A DNA stretch of 64,000 nt from an uncultured Clostridia bacterium. GTDB taxonomy: Bacteria > Bacillota > Clostridia > TANB77 > CAG-508. The position numbers and the translations under genes were made by a program. The first letter of the stretch is position 1, and every line of letters starts with the position of its first letter. The DNA lies in contig CAKOTK010000006.1 of the NCBI GenBank assembly GCA_934120135.1, positions 1 to 64,000 on the forward strand. Direction: 5' to 3'. Under the pieces are notes generated by a model. It ran no database searches, was not told the DNA's origin, and worked only from the letters and a program-made list of their open reading frames with translations. Positions 1 to 9,031 of the stretch are shown piece after piece.

Positions 1-189
1 ACAAGATTTGATGGCTTAGAAGTAAGATTCGATGGACTAGAAGAAAAGGTTGATAGACTAGAGACAAGATTTGATGGCTTAGAAGTAAGATTCGATGGAC
101 TAGAAGAAAAGGTTGATAGACTAGAGACAAGATTTGATGGCTTAGAAGTAAGATTCGATGGACTAGAAGAAAAAGTTGATAGTCTAGAA
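1..189 (+). repeat. 63-bp tandem repeat, three copies
   Basis: Copies run 1-63, 64-126 and 127-189 and are almost identical at the DNA level; the third copy has a few changes (AAG to AAA, AGA to AGT). The period of 63 bases keeps the frame and encodes three heptads, so copy-number change would lengthen or shorten the coiled coil without breaking the gene. The array continues beyond the left edge, so the true copy number is unknown. Confidence 0.9.
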
Positions 190-348
190 ACAAAATCTGA
201 TAGAATAGACGCAAAGACTGACAGAATTGAAAAGCGAATTACAGATGAAATGGAAGACACTTCGCATATGATAAAAACTTTATTTAACCAAACAGATAGA
301 ATCACTAACTATTTGGATTTAAATTGGAACATGAAAAAAATTAATTAA
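1..348 (+). CDS. partial coiled-coil heptad-repeat protein (5' end outside window)
   Basis: The frame is open from base 1 and stops with TAA at 346-348, so only the C-terminal 115 residues are seen. Residues 1-63 are three near-identical 21-residue units, each made of three heptads (TRFDGLE, VRFDGLE, EKVDRLE), with hydrophobic residues at regular heptad spacing. This predicts a long coiled coil. More divergent heptads follow, then a tail ending in NMKKIN. Function is not recognisable; such proteins can be structural, phage-tail-like or DUF-type coiled coils. The next gene, comF, starts 37 bases downstream with its own Shine-Dalgarno site. Confidence 0.7.
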   Translation, partial: TRFDGLEVRFDGLEEKVDRLETRFDGLEVRFDGLEEKVDRLETRFDGLEVRFDGLEEKVDSLETKSDRIDAKTDRIEKRITDEMEDTSHMIKTLFNQTDRITNYLDLNWNMKKIN

Positions 349-385
349 TAAAATAAAACGGGGCTATTTATTTTAGGAGGTTTTA

Positions 386-1087
386 ATGAACTTTTTGAAA
401 AATATGCTCTTTTTTATTTTTCCACGCAAATGCGAGATGTGTGAAACAATTTCTGAGAGCTATATATGTGACAAGTGTAAGAGTAAACTAGAAAAAACAG
501 AGTTATATTTAAATAGAATAGATGATTACTCAAAAGACAATACAAAGTATTTTGACGAACATGCATATATTTTTGAGTATAATTCAATAATAAGAGAAAA
601 AATAATTGAGTATAAATTTAAGAACAAACCATACTTAGGAAAAATGTTTTCTGAATTTTTTGTGAAAAATGAAAAAATGTGTGGATTTTTTGAAAAGTAT
701 GATATAATTATTCCAGTTCCAATGACAAATAAAAAAATAAAAGAAAGAGGATATAATCAAACAGAAATAATAGCAAAGATTATATCTCAAAATATTACGA
801 ATATAACAATGCAAAAAAATGTATTAATAAAATATAAAAATAACAAAGTTCAAAGTCAACTTAATAAAGAACAGCGACAACAAAATGTACAAAATGTATA
901 TGAACTTAACAATGAAGAAATAATAAAAAATAAGAACATACTAATTTTTGATGATATATACACAACTGGAGCAACATGTAATGAATGTGTTAAAACATTA
1001 AGAAATGCACAACCTAAGAAAATTGGAATTATTACAATAGCAAAAGACTGTGAAAAAATACAAGTGAAGAACAATAGAAAGGAATGA
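386..1087 (+). CDS. comF: ComF family phosphoribosyltransferase-like protein
   Basis: Length 233 aa, usual for ComF. The N-terminus carries a zinc-ribbon-like pair of Cys motifs (KCEMC about residue 16 and CDKCK about residue 29). The middle has the family signature IPVPMTNKKIKERGYNQ. A PRPP-binding loop, ILIFDDIYTTGAT, lies near residue 190. In Firmicutes ComF supports single-strand DNA uptake during transformation; whether it acts as a phosphoribosyltransferase is not established. The start is supported by AGGAGG at 375-380. Its stop overlaps the ATG at 1084 (ATGA), so it is co-transcribed with the NTPase that follows. No other competence gene is in the window. Confidence 0.9.
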   Translation: MNFLKNMLFFIFPRKCEMCETISESYICDKCKSKLEKTELYLNRIDDYSKDNTKYFDEHAYIFEYNSIIREKIIEYKFKNKPYLGKMFSEFFVKNEKMCGFFEKYDIIIPVPMTNKKIKERGYNQTEIIAKIISQNITNITMQKNVLIKYKNNKVQSQLNKEQRQQNVQNVYELNNEEIIKNKNILIFDDIYTTGATCNECVKTLRNAQPKKIGIITIAKDCEKIQVKNNRKE

Positions 1088-1092
1088 AGCAA

Positions 1093-3072
1093 ATGGAAGA
1101 TTTAGTAGAAAGCATATTAGACTATATTAGAGCAGAATACACAGATTATGCGATTATGATAAATGGCGAATGGGGAAGCGGAAAAACGTATTTTTGGAAT
1201 CACAAGATAAAGCCTAAAATTGAAGCAATGCAGGTAAATGGAAAAAGATTAACTCCAATTTATATGTCTTTGTATGGAATATCAAACCTAGAAGAAATAA
1301 GCAAAAAGATATTTATTGAAACCACTCAATTAATGGATAAAAATCTAAAGAAATTTATGGGAGCAAGTGGAGTCGCAAGTATTCCAGAATATGCTAAAAC
1401 TGGACTAGATATGGCAAACTTTTTTGGTGTGACTCAAAATGGAGATAGATTAGATTATGCTCAATTTTTCTCAACAGACGATAAAGTGCTTTGTTTTGAT
1501 GACCTAGAAAGAGCAAATGTTGATGTTATTGATATTTTGGGATATATCAATAACTTTGTCGAACATGACAACATAAAGACAATAATAATTTGTAATGAGA
1601 AGGAATTATCTACTAAACTAAAAAACAGCAATCTAGAAATGAAGACATTCATAGCCACATACTTATTAGATAAGGAAAATAAATTGAATATAAAAACAGA
1701 TAAACCAATGGTAGAAAGAATACGTGATACCATTGAATATGTTTTTGACAAAGCAAATGACTACGAAAGAATAAAAGAAAAGTTAATAGGAGAAACTTTT
1801 GAATATGCTCCAGAATTCAACTATATAATAAATGGACTTTTAATGAGATATGAAAACAATGCAGATTTAATTAGATTTTTAAGAGAAAATACTGCACTAA
1901 TAACTTCTACATTTAACAAAAGTGGGACTAGGAACTTACGTATTTTGAAACATGCTTTAAATAACTTTAAAAAAATATTTGATACGGTTACAAATTCGTA
2001 TCCAAATACTAATCATAGAGTATTACAAACAATGCTGATTTTTACAATAGCAATATCTTTTGAAATTAAGGCAGGAAAAATTACAAAAGACAAGTTTATA
2101 AATATTAATAACAATGAAGAATACAAATCAGTACTAGTATCTTCAAGAGTATTTATGGATAATAGGCAATTTTATATTAAAGAATTTGATAATAACTATT
2201 ATTATAATTTTAAAGCAGAATATCGTTTCTTCAAATTTATTGAAAAATATGTACGTACTCGTATTTTTGATATGAAAATCTTTAAAGAAAACATGGAAGT
2301 AATACGTGATACTGTAGATACAAAACAGCTACCTGGTTATAAAAGACTTCTTACTGAAGAGTATTGGAAAATACCTGATGACCAATTTAATGGAGTAATT
2401 GATGAAACGTTAGATTATGTTAAAAATGGAAGAATAGAAATAATACAAATTGTAAAATTATTTTCATATTTTGCATATTTCATAAAAAAGGATCTTATTA
2501 ACTATGATATGAGAACAATAAAGTCTGTATTTTTCAATGGAATGAATATATCATCATTAACATCAACCTACTGTACAAATGTTGATGAAGAATTATCTCA
2601 AGTAGCAGTTGAAGACGAATTTGAACCGGATATGGAAGAAATATTGAAACACTTTAATGAAATAAATATGCAACTAAAAACTAAAATGTATAATGAAAAA
2701 GCAGAAGAGATATTTAAATATATTCCAATGAAAATGGAAATGTTTTATGATAAATTCGATAAAGAATGTATGAATGTTCCAATATTTAAATATTATGATC
2801 CATTTCAAACATTCCAAAGAATTTCATGTGCAAGCAATGAAGATATAGTAACAATAAAAGAAAAACTAGTTGATAGAGCTAGTAGATTTAAAAATGAAAT
2901 TCAGGAAGAAATACCAAACATAAGAAAATTAAAACAAATAATGGATGATTACATTGATGGAAAACTTCCAAGTATAAAAGTAGTTTTACTACAAGATTTT
3001 TCTAATGAATTAGGTAAAATCATAAAAAGTTATGATGCAGAAAAACAAGAAATATTAAATATTGAAGAATAA
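1093..3072 (+). CDS. KAP-family-like P-loop NTPase
   Basis: The protein is about 659 aa. Walker A (GEWGSGKT) lies near residue 24 and a Walker B-like stretch (VLCFDDLERA) near residue 130, followed by a NEKEL sensor-like strand. This order matches the KAP/STAND-like predicted NTPases that often sit in defence or membrane-associated systems. No transmembrane helices are visible. The frame also has an ATG at 1084 overlapping the comF stop, but AGGA (1080-1083) abuts it; the ATG at 1093 is correctly spaced, so that start is preferred. The long C-terminal part is not recognised. Role unknown; an antiviral or signalling ATPase is possible but unproven. Confidence 0.75.
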   Translation: MEDLVESILDYIRAEYTDYAIMINGEWGSGKTYFWNHKIKPKIEAMQVNGKRLTPIYMSLYGISNLEEISKKIFIETTQLMDKNLKKFMGASGVASIPEYAKTGLDMANFFGVTQNGDRLDYAQFFSTDDKVLCFDDLERANVDVIDILGYINNFVEHDNIKTIIICNEKELSTKLKNSNLEMKTFIATYLLDKENKLNIKTDKPMVERIRDTIEYVFDKANDYERIKEKLIGETFEYAPEFNYIINGLLMRYENNADLIRFLRENTALITSTFNKSGTRNLRILKHALNNFKKIFDTVTNSYPNTNHRVLQTMLIFTIAISFEIKAGKITKDKFININNNEEYKSVLVSSRVFMDNRQFYIKEFDNNYYYNFKAEYRFFKFIEKYVRTRIFDMKIFKENMEVIRDTVDTKQLPGYKRLLTEEYWKIPDDQFNGVIDETLDYVKNGRIEIIQIVKLFSYFAYFIKKDLINYDMRTIKSVFFNGMNISSLTSTYCTNVDEELSQVAVEDEFEPDMEEILKHFNEINMQLKTKMYNEKAEEIFKYIPMKMEMFYDKFDKECMNVPIFKYYDPFQTFQRISCASNEDIVTIKEKLVDRASRFKNEIQEEIPNIRKLKQIMDDYIDGKLPSIKVVLLQDFSNELGKIIKSYDAEKQEILNIEE

Positions 3073-3162
3073 AAATGTATAAAAACTTCCTTTTAAAGCA
3101 ATAATAAGAATAATTATAATTGCATAGAGCTAAAAGCTTTAAATTTAAAAGGAGGTAATATT

Positions 3163-3717
3163 TTGAAAGCAACAGGTGTAGTAAGAAGAATTGACGATTT
3201 AGGTAGAGTTGTTATTCCAAAGGAAATTAGAAAAACATTAAGAATAAAAGAAGGGGACCCTCTTGAGATATTTACAGATAAAGAGGGAGAAGTGATTCTA
3301 AAAAAATATTCACCAATAGGAGAATTGACAGAATTTGCGACAGGATACGCAGAAACATTAGCAAAAACGACAGGACATATTGCATGTATTACAGATAAAG
3401 ATACAGTAATTGCAGTATCAGGTGGAGCTAAGAAAGAATTGTTAGAGCAAGATATTAGTGAAGAATTAGAAAGATTAATGGATGATAAAGAAAAATATAC
3501 TAGTAAAGAAAACAATGATTTAGCTATTCCAATTACTAAAAATGAAAATAAGGAAAGAAGATACAATTCACAAGTTGTGTATCCAATAATTTCTGATGGA
3601 GATGTAATAGGAACAGTAATATTATTATCAAAAGATAACAACACAAAAATGAATGAAGTAGAACAAAAAGTTGCACAATCTGCAGCAAGCTTTTTGGGAA
3701 GTCAGATGGAAATATAA
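3163..3717 (+). CDS. spoVT: stage V sporulation protein T (AbrB-type regulator)
   Basis: Length 184 aa; family members are about 178 aa. Residues 1-50 form the AbrB/SpoVT swapped-hairpin DNA-binding domain (ATGVVRRIDDLGRVVIPKEI, then LRIKEGDPLEIF). The remainder is the GAF-like domain of SpoVT. In Bacillus SpoVT is a forespore regulator that modulates the sigma-G regulon. The start codon is TTG, fixed by AAAAGGAGG at 3147-3155, and the protein begins exactly where homologues do. It is a single gene flanked by AT-rich spacers. Confidence 0.93.
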   Translation: MKATGVVRRIDDLGRVVIPKEIRKTLRIKEGDPLEIFTDKEGEVILKKYSPIGELTEFATGYAETLAKTTGHIACITDKDTVIAVSGGAKKELLEQDISEELERLMDDKEKYTSKENNDLAIPITKNENKERRYNSQVVYPIISDGDVIGTVILLSKDNNTKMNEVEQKVAQSAASFLGSQMEI

Positions 3718-3841
3718 TGTAACAAAATTGTAATATATATGTAACAAAAACGTAACACAAAAAAGCTTGATTATTTCGAATATTTATAGTATAAATAATA
3801 TGAAAATAATAGTAATTGAAATCCACAAAGGAGGAAAAACA

Positions 3842-4057
3842 ATGGAAGAATTAAAAAATAATGAAGTAAGAGCTGAAGTACCAGCAGAAATAAGCACTTG
3901 GACAAAAATCAAAAACTTTTTATTTCAAGACTTAACACTTACATTAACACCAAAACAAGAAAAAGTATTCCAAGAAGTACATGATTTTTGGCACCAAGAA
4001 GTTAATCGTGATTTTTGGTTTCAAGAAATCGAAGTTATAGATAATATAACATTGTAA
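3842..4057 (+). CDS. small protein of unknown function, 71 aa
   Basis: The start ATG at 3842 has a strong Shine-Dalgarno site (AAAGGAGG, 3828-3835). The longer frame from 3767 is not used. The protein is acidic at its N-terminus, then has TWTKIKNFLFQDLTLTLTPKQEKVF and a Trp/His/Phe-rich tail (HDFWHQEVNRDFWFQEIEV). It has no signal peptide or membrane segment. I do not recognise a family. It stands alone between spoVT and the glycolytic operon and has its own terminator. Confidence 0.7.
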   Translation: MEELKNNEVRAEVPAEISTWTKIKNFLFQDLTLTLTPKQEKVFQEVHDFWHQEVNRDFWFQEIEVIDNITL

Positions 4058-4068
4058 TAAATAAAAAG

Positions 4069-4097
4069 CTTATTAGACAAAACTAATAAGTTTTTTT
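4069..4097 (+). terminator. rho-independent terminator of the 71-aa gene
   Basis: An 8-bp stem CTTATTAG/CTAATAAG with loop ACAAAA is followed by seven T (4091-4097). Confidence 0.85.
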
Positions 4098-4159
4098 ATA
4101 TTCTAAGAATTTTATTATAGTATAATAAAATTCTGTAGAAGATAAATATGCGAATTTTT

Positions 4160-4210
4160 AGAATTTCTAGCAGTTTGCACTGCATAGAAATTCTTGAAAT
4201 CCGTTTTTTT
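4160..4210 (+). terminator. long hairpin followed by T-run
   Basis: The arm 4160-4174 pairs with 4179-4194 over 15 bp with one bulged T and a TTGC loop; partial pairing extends outward. Seven T follow at 4204-4210. It is the second of three consecutive terminator-like structures upstream of gapA. Confidence 0.6.
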
Positions 4211-4224
4211 ATTATTTTTCTAAG

Positions 4225-4250
4225 AGAATACTTGAAAAGTATTCTTTTTT
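4225..4250 (+). terminator. terminator-like hairpin upstream of gapA
   Basis: A perfect 9-bp stem AGAATACTT/AAGTATTCT with a GAA loop is followed by a T-run (4246-4250). It lies about 80 bases before the gapA start. It may terminate upstream transcription or act in a gapA leader. Confidence 0.6.
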
Positions 4251-4332
4251 GATATAAAATTACATTGTTTAGGATATACTAAACATATTAACAAAAAAGA
4301 ATGTAGAGATACATTCAAAAGGAGGAAAAATT

Positions 4333-5334
4333 ATGTCAATAAAATTAGGAATTAATGGTTTCGGAAGAATAGGAAACTTATCACTACAAGCAGCACTAAA
4401 TAAAGAGAACGTGGAGGTTATTGCGATAAATGACCCATTTATAACAGCAGATTATATGGCATATATGATGAAATACGATACAATCCATGGAAAATTCAAT
4501 GGAGAAGTTTATGAAAAAGACGGAAAATTAGTAGTAAACGGGAAAGAAATTAAAGTATACAATGAAATGGAACCTAAAAATGTTCCTTGGGGAGCAGATG
4601 GAGTTGAATATGTACTAGAATGTTCAGGAGTATTTACAACAATTGAAAAAGCAAATGCACACTTAGAAGCAGGTGCAAAAAAAGTAATTATATCTGCACC
4701 ATCTAAAGATGCACCAATGTTTGTTATGGGAGTAAATAACGAAACATATACACCAGATATGAACATTATTTCAAATGCATCATGCACAACAAACTGTTTA
4801 GCACCACTTGCTAAAATTATAAATGATAACTTTGGAATCAAAGACGGCTTAATGACAACAGTTCACAGTATTACAGCAACACAAAAAACAGTTGATGGTG
4901 CTTCTAAAAAGGACTGGAGAGGCGGAAGAGCAGCAAGTTACAATATTATTCCATCATCAACAGGAGCAGCTAAAGCAGTTGGAAAAGTTATTCCTTCATT
5001 AAATGGAAAATTAACAGGTATGTCATTTAGAGTACCAACAGTTGATGTTTCAGTTGTAGACTTAACATGCAACCTAGAAAAACCAGCAACATATGAAGAA
5101 ATATGTGAAGCAGTTAAGAAAGCATCAGAAAATGAAATGAAAGGTATAGTAGAATATGTATCAGACCCAGTAGTTTCATCAGACTTTATACATGATGAAC
5201 ATACATGTATTTTTGATAGTACAGCAGGAATAGCATTAACAGACACATTTGTAAAATTAGTTGCATGGTATGATAACGAATGGGGTTATTCAAATAAATT
5301 AGTTGATTTAGCTATTTATGTTGCTAGTAAATAA
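4333..5334 (+). CDS. gapA: glyceraldehyde-3-phosphate dehydrogenase
   Basis: Length 333 aa. The NAD-binding N-terminus (LGINGFGRIGNLSLQAAL) precedes the catalytic motif SNASCTTNCLAPL around residue 150 with the active-site Cys. The C-terminal WYDNEWGYSNKLVD is present. It catalyses G3P + NAD + Pi to 1,3-bisphosphoglycerate. AAAGGAGG precedes the ATG. It is the first gene of a compact run gapA-pgk-tpiA-gpmI-eno. No cggR-type regulator lies upstream; instead there are three tandem hairpins. Confidence 0.97.
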   Translation: MSIKLGINGFGRIGNLSLQAALNKENVEVIAINDPFITADYMAYMMKYDTIHGKFNGEVYEKDGKLVVNGKEIKVYNEMEPKNVPWGADGVEYVLECSGVFTTIEKANAHLEAGAKKVIISAPSKDAPMFVMGVNNETYTPDMNIISNASCTTNCLAPLAKIINDNFGIKDGLMTTVHSITATQKTVDGASKKDWRGGRAASYNIIPSSTGAAKAVGKVIPSLNGKLTGMSFRVPTVDVSVVDLTCNLEKPATYEEICEAVKKASENEMKGIVEYVSDPVVSSDFIHDEHTCIFDSTAGIALTDTFVKLVAWYDNEWGYSNKLVDLAIYVASK

Positions 5335-5354
5335 GGAAAGGAAAAGTAGTATAT

Positions 5355-6698
5355 ATGGAAAAGAAAACAATAAGAGACATAGATACAAAAGAACTAAAAG
5401 GAAGAAAAGTATTGGTTCGTTGTGATTTTAATGTACCATTAAAGGATGGAGAAATTACAGATGATACAAGAATTAGAGCAGCACTTCCAACAATAAGATA
5501 TTTACTAGAAAGTGGAGCAAAGGTAGTACTTTGCTCACACTTAGGCAGACCAAAGGGAGAAGTGAATGAAAAGTATTCAATGAAGCCAGTAGCAGAAAAA
5601 CTATCAGAAGAGCTAGATGCAAAAGTAAAATGTGCAGAAGACGTAACAGGACCAAGTGCAAAAGATATGGCTAATGGATTACAAGAAGGAGAAGCAGGAC
5701 TACTTGAAAATGTTCGTTTTGATCCAAGAGAAGAAAAAAATGAAGAAAGTTTAGCAGTAGAATTAGCTGATTTAATTGGAAATGAAGGCATTTATGTAAA
5801 TGACGCATTTGGTACAGCACATAGAGCACATGTTTCTACAGAAGGAGTTGCACATCATGTGAATGAATCCGTAGCAGGACTTTTAATGGAAAGAGAAATT
5901 GAAAAACTTGGAGCAGTGCTTGAAAAACCAGAAGAGCCATTTGTTGCAATTTTAGGTGGAGCAAAAGTATCAGATAAAATAGGAGTTATTGAAAACCTAA
6001 TGGAAAAAGTTCAAACAATAGAAATTGGTGGAGCAATGGCTAACACATTCTTAAAAGCTAAAGGATATGATATAGGCTCATCTAAATATGAAGCAGACAA
6101 AATAGACGTAGCAAAACAAATAATGAAAGATGCTCTTAATAAAGGTGTAGAAATAATACTACCCAAAGATGCTAGAGTAGCTAGAATAGCAGAAGGTGAA
6201 GAATTGACACCTGAAACAGTAGAATCAGCAGAACACAAAAATGTTAAATTAAATGTAGAAGGAAAAGGCGAATCTTTAGAAGGCTGGCAAATATTAGATG
6301 TAGGAGATACTACATTAACATATTTTGCAGATAGATTAGAAAATGCAAAAACAGTAGTATGGAATGGACCTTTAGGATATACTGAAGTACCAGAATATGC
6401 ACAAGGAACAGAAAAAATAGCTAAATATATTTCACATACTAAAGCAAAATGCGTAATTGGTGGTGGAGATTCAGTCGCAGCTATTCAAAAAATAAAGAAA
6501 GCAGCAAAACAAAATGGAGAAGATGTAAAACAAGAATTCAGCAATATTTATTTATCAACAGGTGGTGGTGCATCTTTAGAATTCTTAGAAGGAAAAACAT
6601 TACCAGGAATTGCAGCACTAAATAATAAAGAAAAACAAAAATGCAAATCAGGAGAAGATGGAAATTGCAAAAGCAATGAACAACAACTTGCTGATTAA
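5355..6698 (+). CDS. pgk: phosphoglycerate kinase with extended C-terminal tail
   Basis: Length 447 aa against about 390-400 usually. N-terminal substrate motifs (VLVRCDFNVPLKDGEITDDTRI, HLGRPKG) and the nucleotide-site GGGDSVAA and STGGGASLEFLEG motifs are intact. The excess length has two parts: an insert before the last motif (KIKKAAKQNGEDVKQEFSN) and a 25-residue Lys/Cys-containing tail (KEKQKCKSGEDGNCKSNEQQ) after the normal end. It converts 1,3-bisphosphoglycerate plus ADP to 3-phosphoglycerate plus ATP. It starts 20 bases after gapA. Confidence 0.96.
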   Translation: MEKKTIRDIDTKELKGRKVLVRCDFNVPLKDGEITDDTRIRAALPTIRYLLESGAKVVLCSHLGRPKGEVNEKYSMKPVAEKLSEELDAKVKCAEDVTGPSAKDMANGLQEGEAGLLENVRFDPREEKNEESLAVELADLIGNEGIYVNDAFGTAHRAHVSTEGVAHHVNESVAGLLMEREIEKLGAVLEKPEEPFVAILGGAKVSDKIGVIENLMEKVQTIEIGGAMANTFLKAKGYDIGSSKYEADKIDVAKQIMKDALNKGVEIILPKDARVARIAEGEELTPETVESAEHKNVKLNVEGKGESLEGWQILDVGDTTLTYFADRLENAKTVVWNGPLGYTEVPEYAQGTEKIAKYISHTKAKCVIGGGDSVAAIQKIKKAAKQNGEDVKQEFSNIYLSTGGGASLEFLEGKTLPGIAALNNKEKQKCKSGEDGNCKSNEQQLAD

Positions 6699-6714
6699 GG
6701 AAAGAGGAAACCAA

Positions 6715-7461
6715 ATGAGAAGAAAAGTTGTTGCAGGAAATTGGAAGATGAATATGCTTCCTAATGAAGCAATGAGCTTTATAAGACAAATTGAAAGTGA
6801 AGTAAATAATTCTAAAGCAGAGGTAATTCTTTGTGTACCATATACAGACCTATTTTATAGTTTGCTTACAGCACAAGATACTAAAATAAAAATAGGAGCA
6901 CAAAATATGCACTGGGAAGAAAAAGGTGCATATACAGGAGAAATTTCTGGACAAATGCTAAAATGTATTGGTGTTGAATATGTAATTATAGGTCATTCTG
7001 AAAGAAGACAATATTTTGCAGAAACAGATGAAACTGTAAATAAAAAGGTAAAAGCAGCATTACTAAATGAACTAAAACCTATTGTATGTGTTGGCGAGAC
7101 ATTAGAACAAAGGGAACAAGGTAAACAAGAAGAAATCATAACAAATCAAACTCACTTAGCCTTAGAAGGACTAAGTGCAGACCAATTGAAAAATGTTATG
7201 ATTGCATATGAGCCAATATGGGCAATTGGAACAGGTAAAACAGCTACATCTGAAGATGCAAACAATGCAACAAAATCAATTAGAAATCAAATTGAAAAAG
7301 ATTATGGCAAGAATGTTGCAGAAAATATTATAATACTATATGGTGGTAGTGTTAAACCTGACAATAGCAAAGAATTATTTTCAATGTCTGACATAGACGG
7401 AGGTCTTGTTGGAGGGGCAAGTTTAAAAGCAGAAGAATTTATTAAGATATTATCGATTTAG
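6715..7461 (+). CDS. tpiA: triosephosphate isomerase
   Basis: Length 248 aa, normal. The family start RRKVVAGNWKMNM contains the substrate-binding Asn and Lys. The catalytic His lies in YVIIGHSERRQYF and the catalytic Glu in AYEPIWAIGTGKTAT; the phosphate loop is ILYGGSVKPDN. The ATG at 6715 has AAAGAGG at 6701-6707. An upstream in-frame ATG at 6658 lies inside pgk and is rejected. Third gene of the glycolytic operon. Confidence 0.97.
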   Translation: MRRKVVAGNWKMNMLPNEAMSFIRQIESEVNNSKAEVILCVPYTDLFYSLLTAQDTKIKIGAQNMHWEEKGAYTGEISGQMLKCIGVEYVIIGHSERRQYFAETDETVNKKVKAALLNELKPIVCVGETLEQREQGKQEEIITNQTHLALEGLSADQLKNVMIAYEPIWAIGTGKTATSEDANNATKSIRNQIEKDYGKNVAENIIILYGGSVKPDNSKELFSMSDIDGGLVGGASLKAEEFIKILSI

Positions 7462-7479
7462 AAGAAATGGAGAAAAATA

Positions 7480-9009
7480 ATGGACAGAAAACCAATAATG
7501 CTAATGATATTAGATGGATTTGGAATAAATGAAAACGAAAAAGGAAATGCAGTTAAATTAGCTAATACACCTAATATTGATAAACTAATGAAAACATGGC
7601 CAACTACTCAAATTCATACAAGTGGGTTGGCAGTAGGATTACCAGAAGGACAAATGGGAAATTCAGAAGTTGGTCATACCAATATAGGTGCAGGAAGAGT
7701 AGTATATCAAGATTTAACACGTATTACAAAATCAATTGAAGATGGAGAATTCTTTAGTATTAAAGAACTAACAGCAGCAATTGATAACTGCAAAAAATAT
7801 AGTTCAAAACTTCATATTATGGGCCTTCTTTCAGATGGTGGAGTTCATAGTCATATTAGACATCTATTTGCATTACTAGAATTAGCAAAAAGAAAAGATT
7901 TTGAAGATGTATATGTACATTGTTTCTTAGATGGAAGAGATACACCACCAGCTTCAGGAGAAAGCTATATTCTACAACTTGAAGAAAAAATGAAGGAAAA
8001 AGGTGTAGGCAAGATAGCAAGTATATCTGGTAGATTCTATAGTATGGACAGAGATAAAAGATGGGACAGAGTTGAAAAAGCATATAAAGCTCTAGTATAT
8101 GGAGAAGGAGAAAAAGCAACATCTGCTATTTCTGGAATAGAAGCATCATATCAAAAAGAAGTATTTGACGAATTTGTTGAACCAACAGTTATATGCAATG
8201 GTGAAGAACCAATTGCTACAATTGATAATCATGATTCAGTTATATTCTTTAACTTTAGGCCAGATAGAGCAAGAGAAATAACCAGAAGTTTAGTTGATCC
8301 AGAATTTGATGGCTTTGAAGTAAAACCATTAGAATTGTATTATGTATGTTTCACTCAATATGATGAAACAATACCAAATGTTCAAATTGCATTTAAGCCA
8401 GAAGTATTGGTTAATACATTTGGAGAATATGTTTCTAAAAAAGGATTAACACAATTAAGAATTGCAGAAACAGAAAAATACGCACATGTTACATTCTTCT
8501 TTAATGGTGGAGAAGAAAAACAATATAAAGGAGAAGATAGAATTTTAATACCATCTCCTAAAGTTCAAACTTATGACCTAAAACCTGAAATGAGTGCTAT
8601 AGAAGTAACAGACAAAGTTGTTGAAGCAATAAATTCAGACAAATATAATTGTATTATATTAAATTATGCTAACCCAGATATGGTTGGTCATACAGGAAGT
8701 TTAGAAGCTGCAATTAAAGCTATTGAAACAATTGATGGATGTGTAGAAAGAGTTGTGGAAGCAATGGAAGAAAAACAAGGAATAATCTTAATGACAGCTG
8801 ACCACGGAAATGCAGAACAAATGATAGATTATAAAACTGGAGAGCCACACACAGCACATACTACAAACCCAGTTCCACTGGTTTTAATAGGAATGCAAGG
8901 TGTAAAATTAAAAGAAGGCAAACTTGCAGATTTAGCACCAACAATGTTAGATATTATAGGACTAGAAAAACCTGAAGAAATGACAGGAAATAGTCTTATT
9001 GAAAAATAA
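7480..9009 (+). CDS. gpmI: 2,3-bisphosphoglycerate-independent phosphoglycerate mutase
   Basis: Length 509 aa. The alkaline-phosphatase-fold metal site begins at PIMLMILDGFGI, and the catalytic Ser is in MGNSEVGHTNIGAGR. Further metal-ligand motifs are HCFLDGRDTPP and MTADHGNAEQM. It interconverts 3- and 2-phosphoglycerate with Mn as cofactor, the typical enzyme of spore formers. It starts 19 bases after tpiA with GGAG upstream. Confidence 0.97.
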   Translation: MDRKPIMLMILDGFGINENEKGNAVKLANTPNIDKLMKTWPTTQIHTSGLAVGLPEGQMGNSEVGHTNIGAGRVVYQDLTRITKSIEDGEFFSIKELTAAIDNCKKYSSKLHIMGLLSDGGVHSHIRHLFALLELAKRKDFEDVYVHCFLDGRDTPPASGESYILQLEEKMKEKGVGKIASISGRFYSMDRDKRWDRVEKAYKALVYGEGEKATSAISGIEASYQKEVFDEFVEPTVICNGEEPIATIDNHDSVIFFNFRPDRAREITRSLVDPEFDGFEVKPLELYYVCFTQYDETIPNVQIAFKPEVLVNTFGEYVSKKGLTQLRIAETEKYAHVTFFFNGGEEKQYKGEDRILIPSPKVQTYDLKPEMSAIEVTDKVVEAINSDKYNCIILNYANPDMVGHTGSLEAAIKAIETIDGCVERVVEAMEEKQGIILMTADHGNAEQMIDYKTGEPHTAHTTNPVPLVLIGMQGVKLKEGKLADLAPTMLDIIGLEKPEEMTGNSLIEK

Positions 9010-9031
9010 CAAAAAGAAAGGAAGGATAATC

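Noticed and set aside
1084..1092. ATG at 1084 as start of the KAP-like NTPase
   Set aside because: AGGA directly abuts it; the ATG at 1093 has normal spacing.
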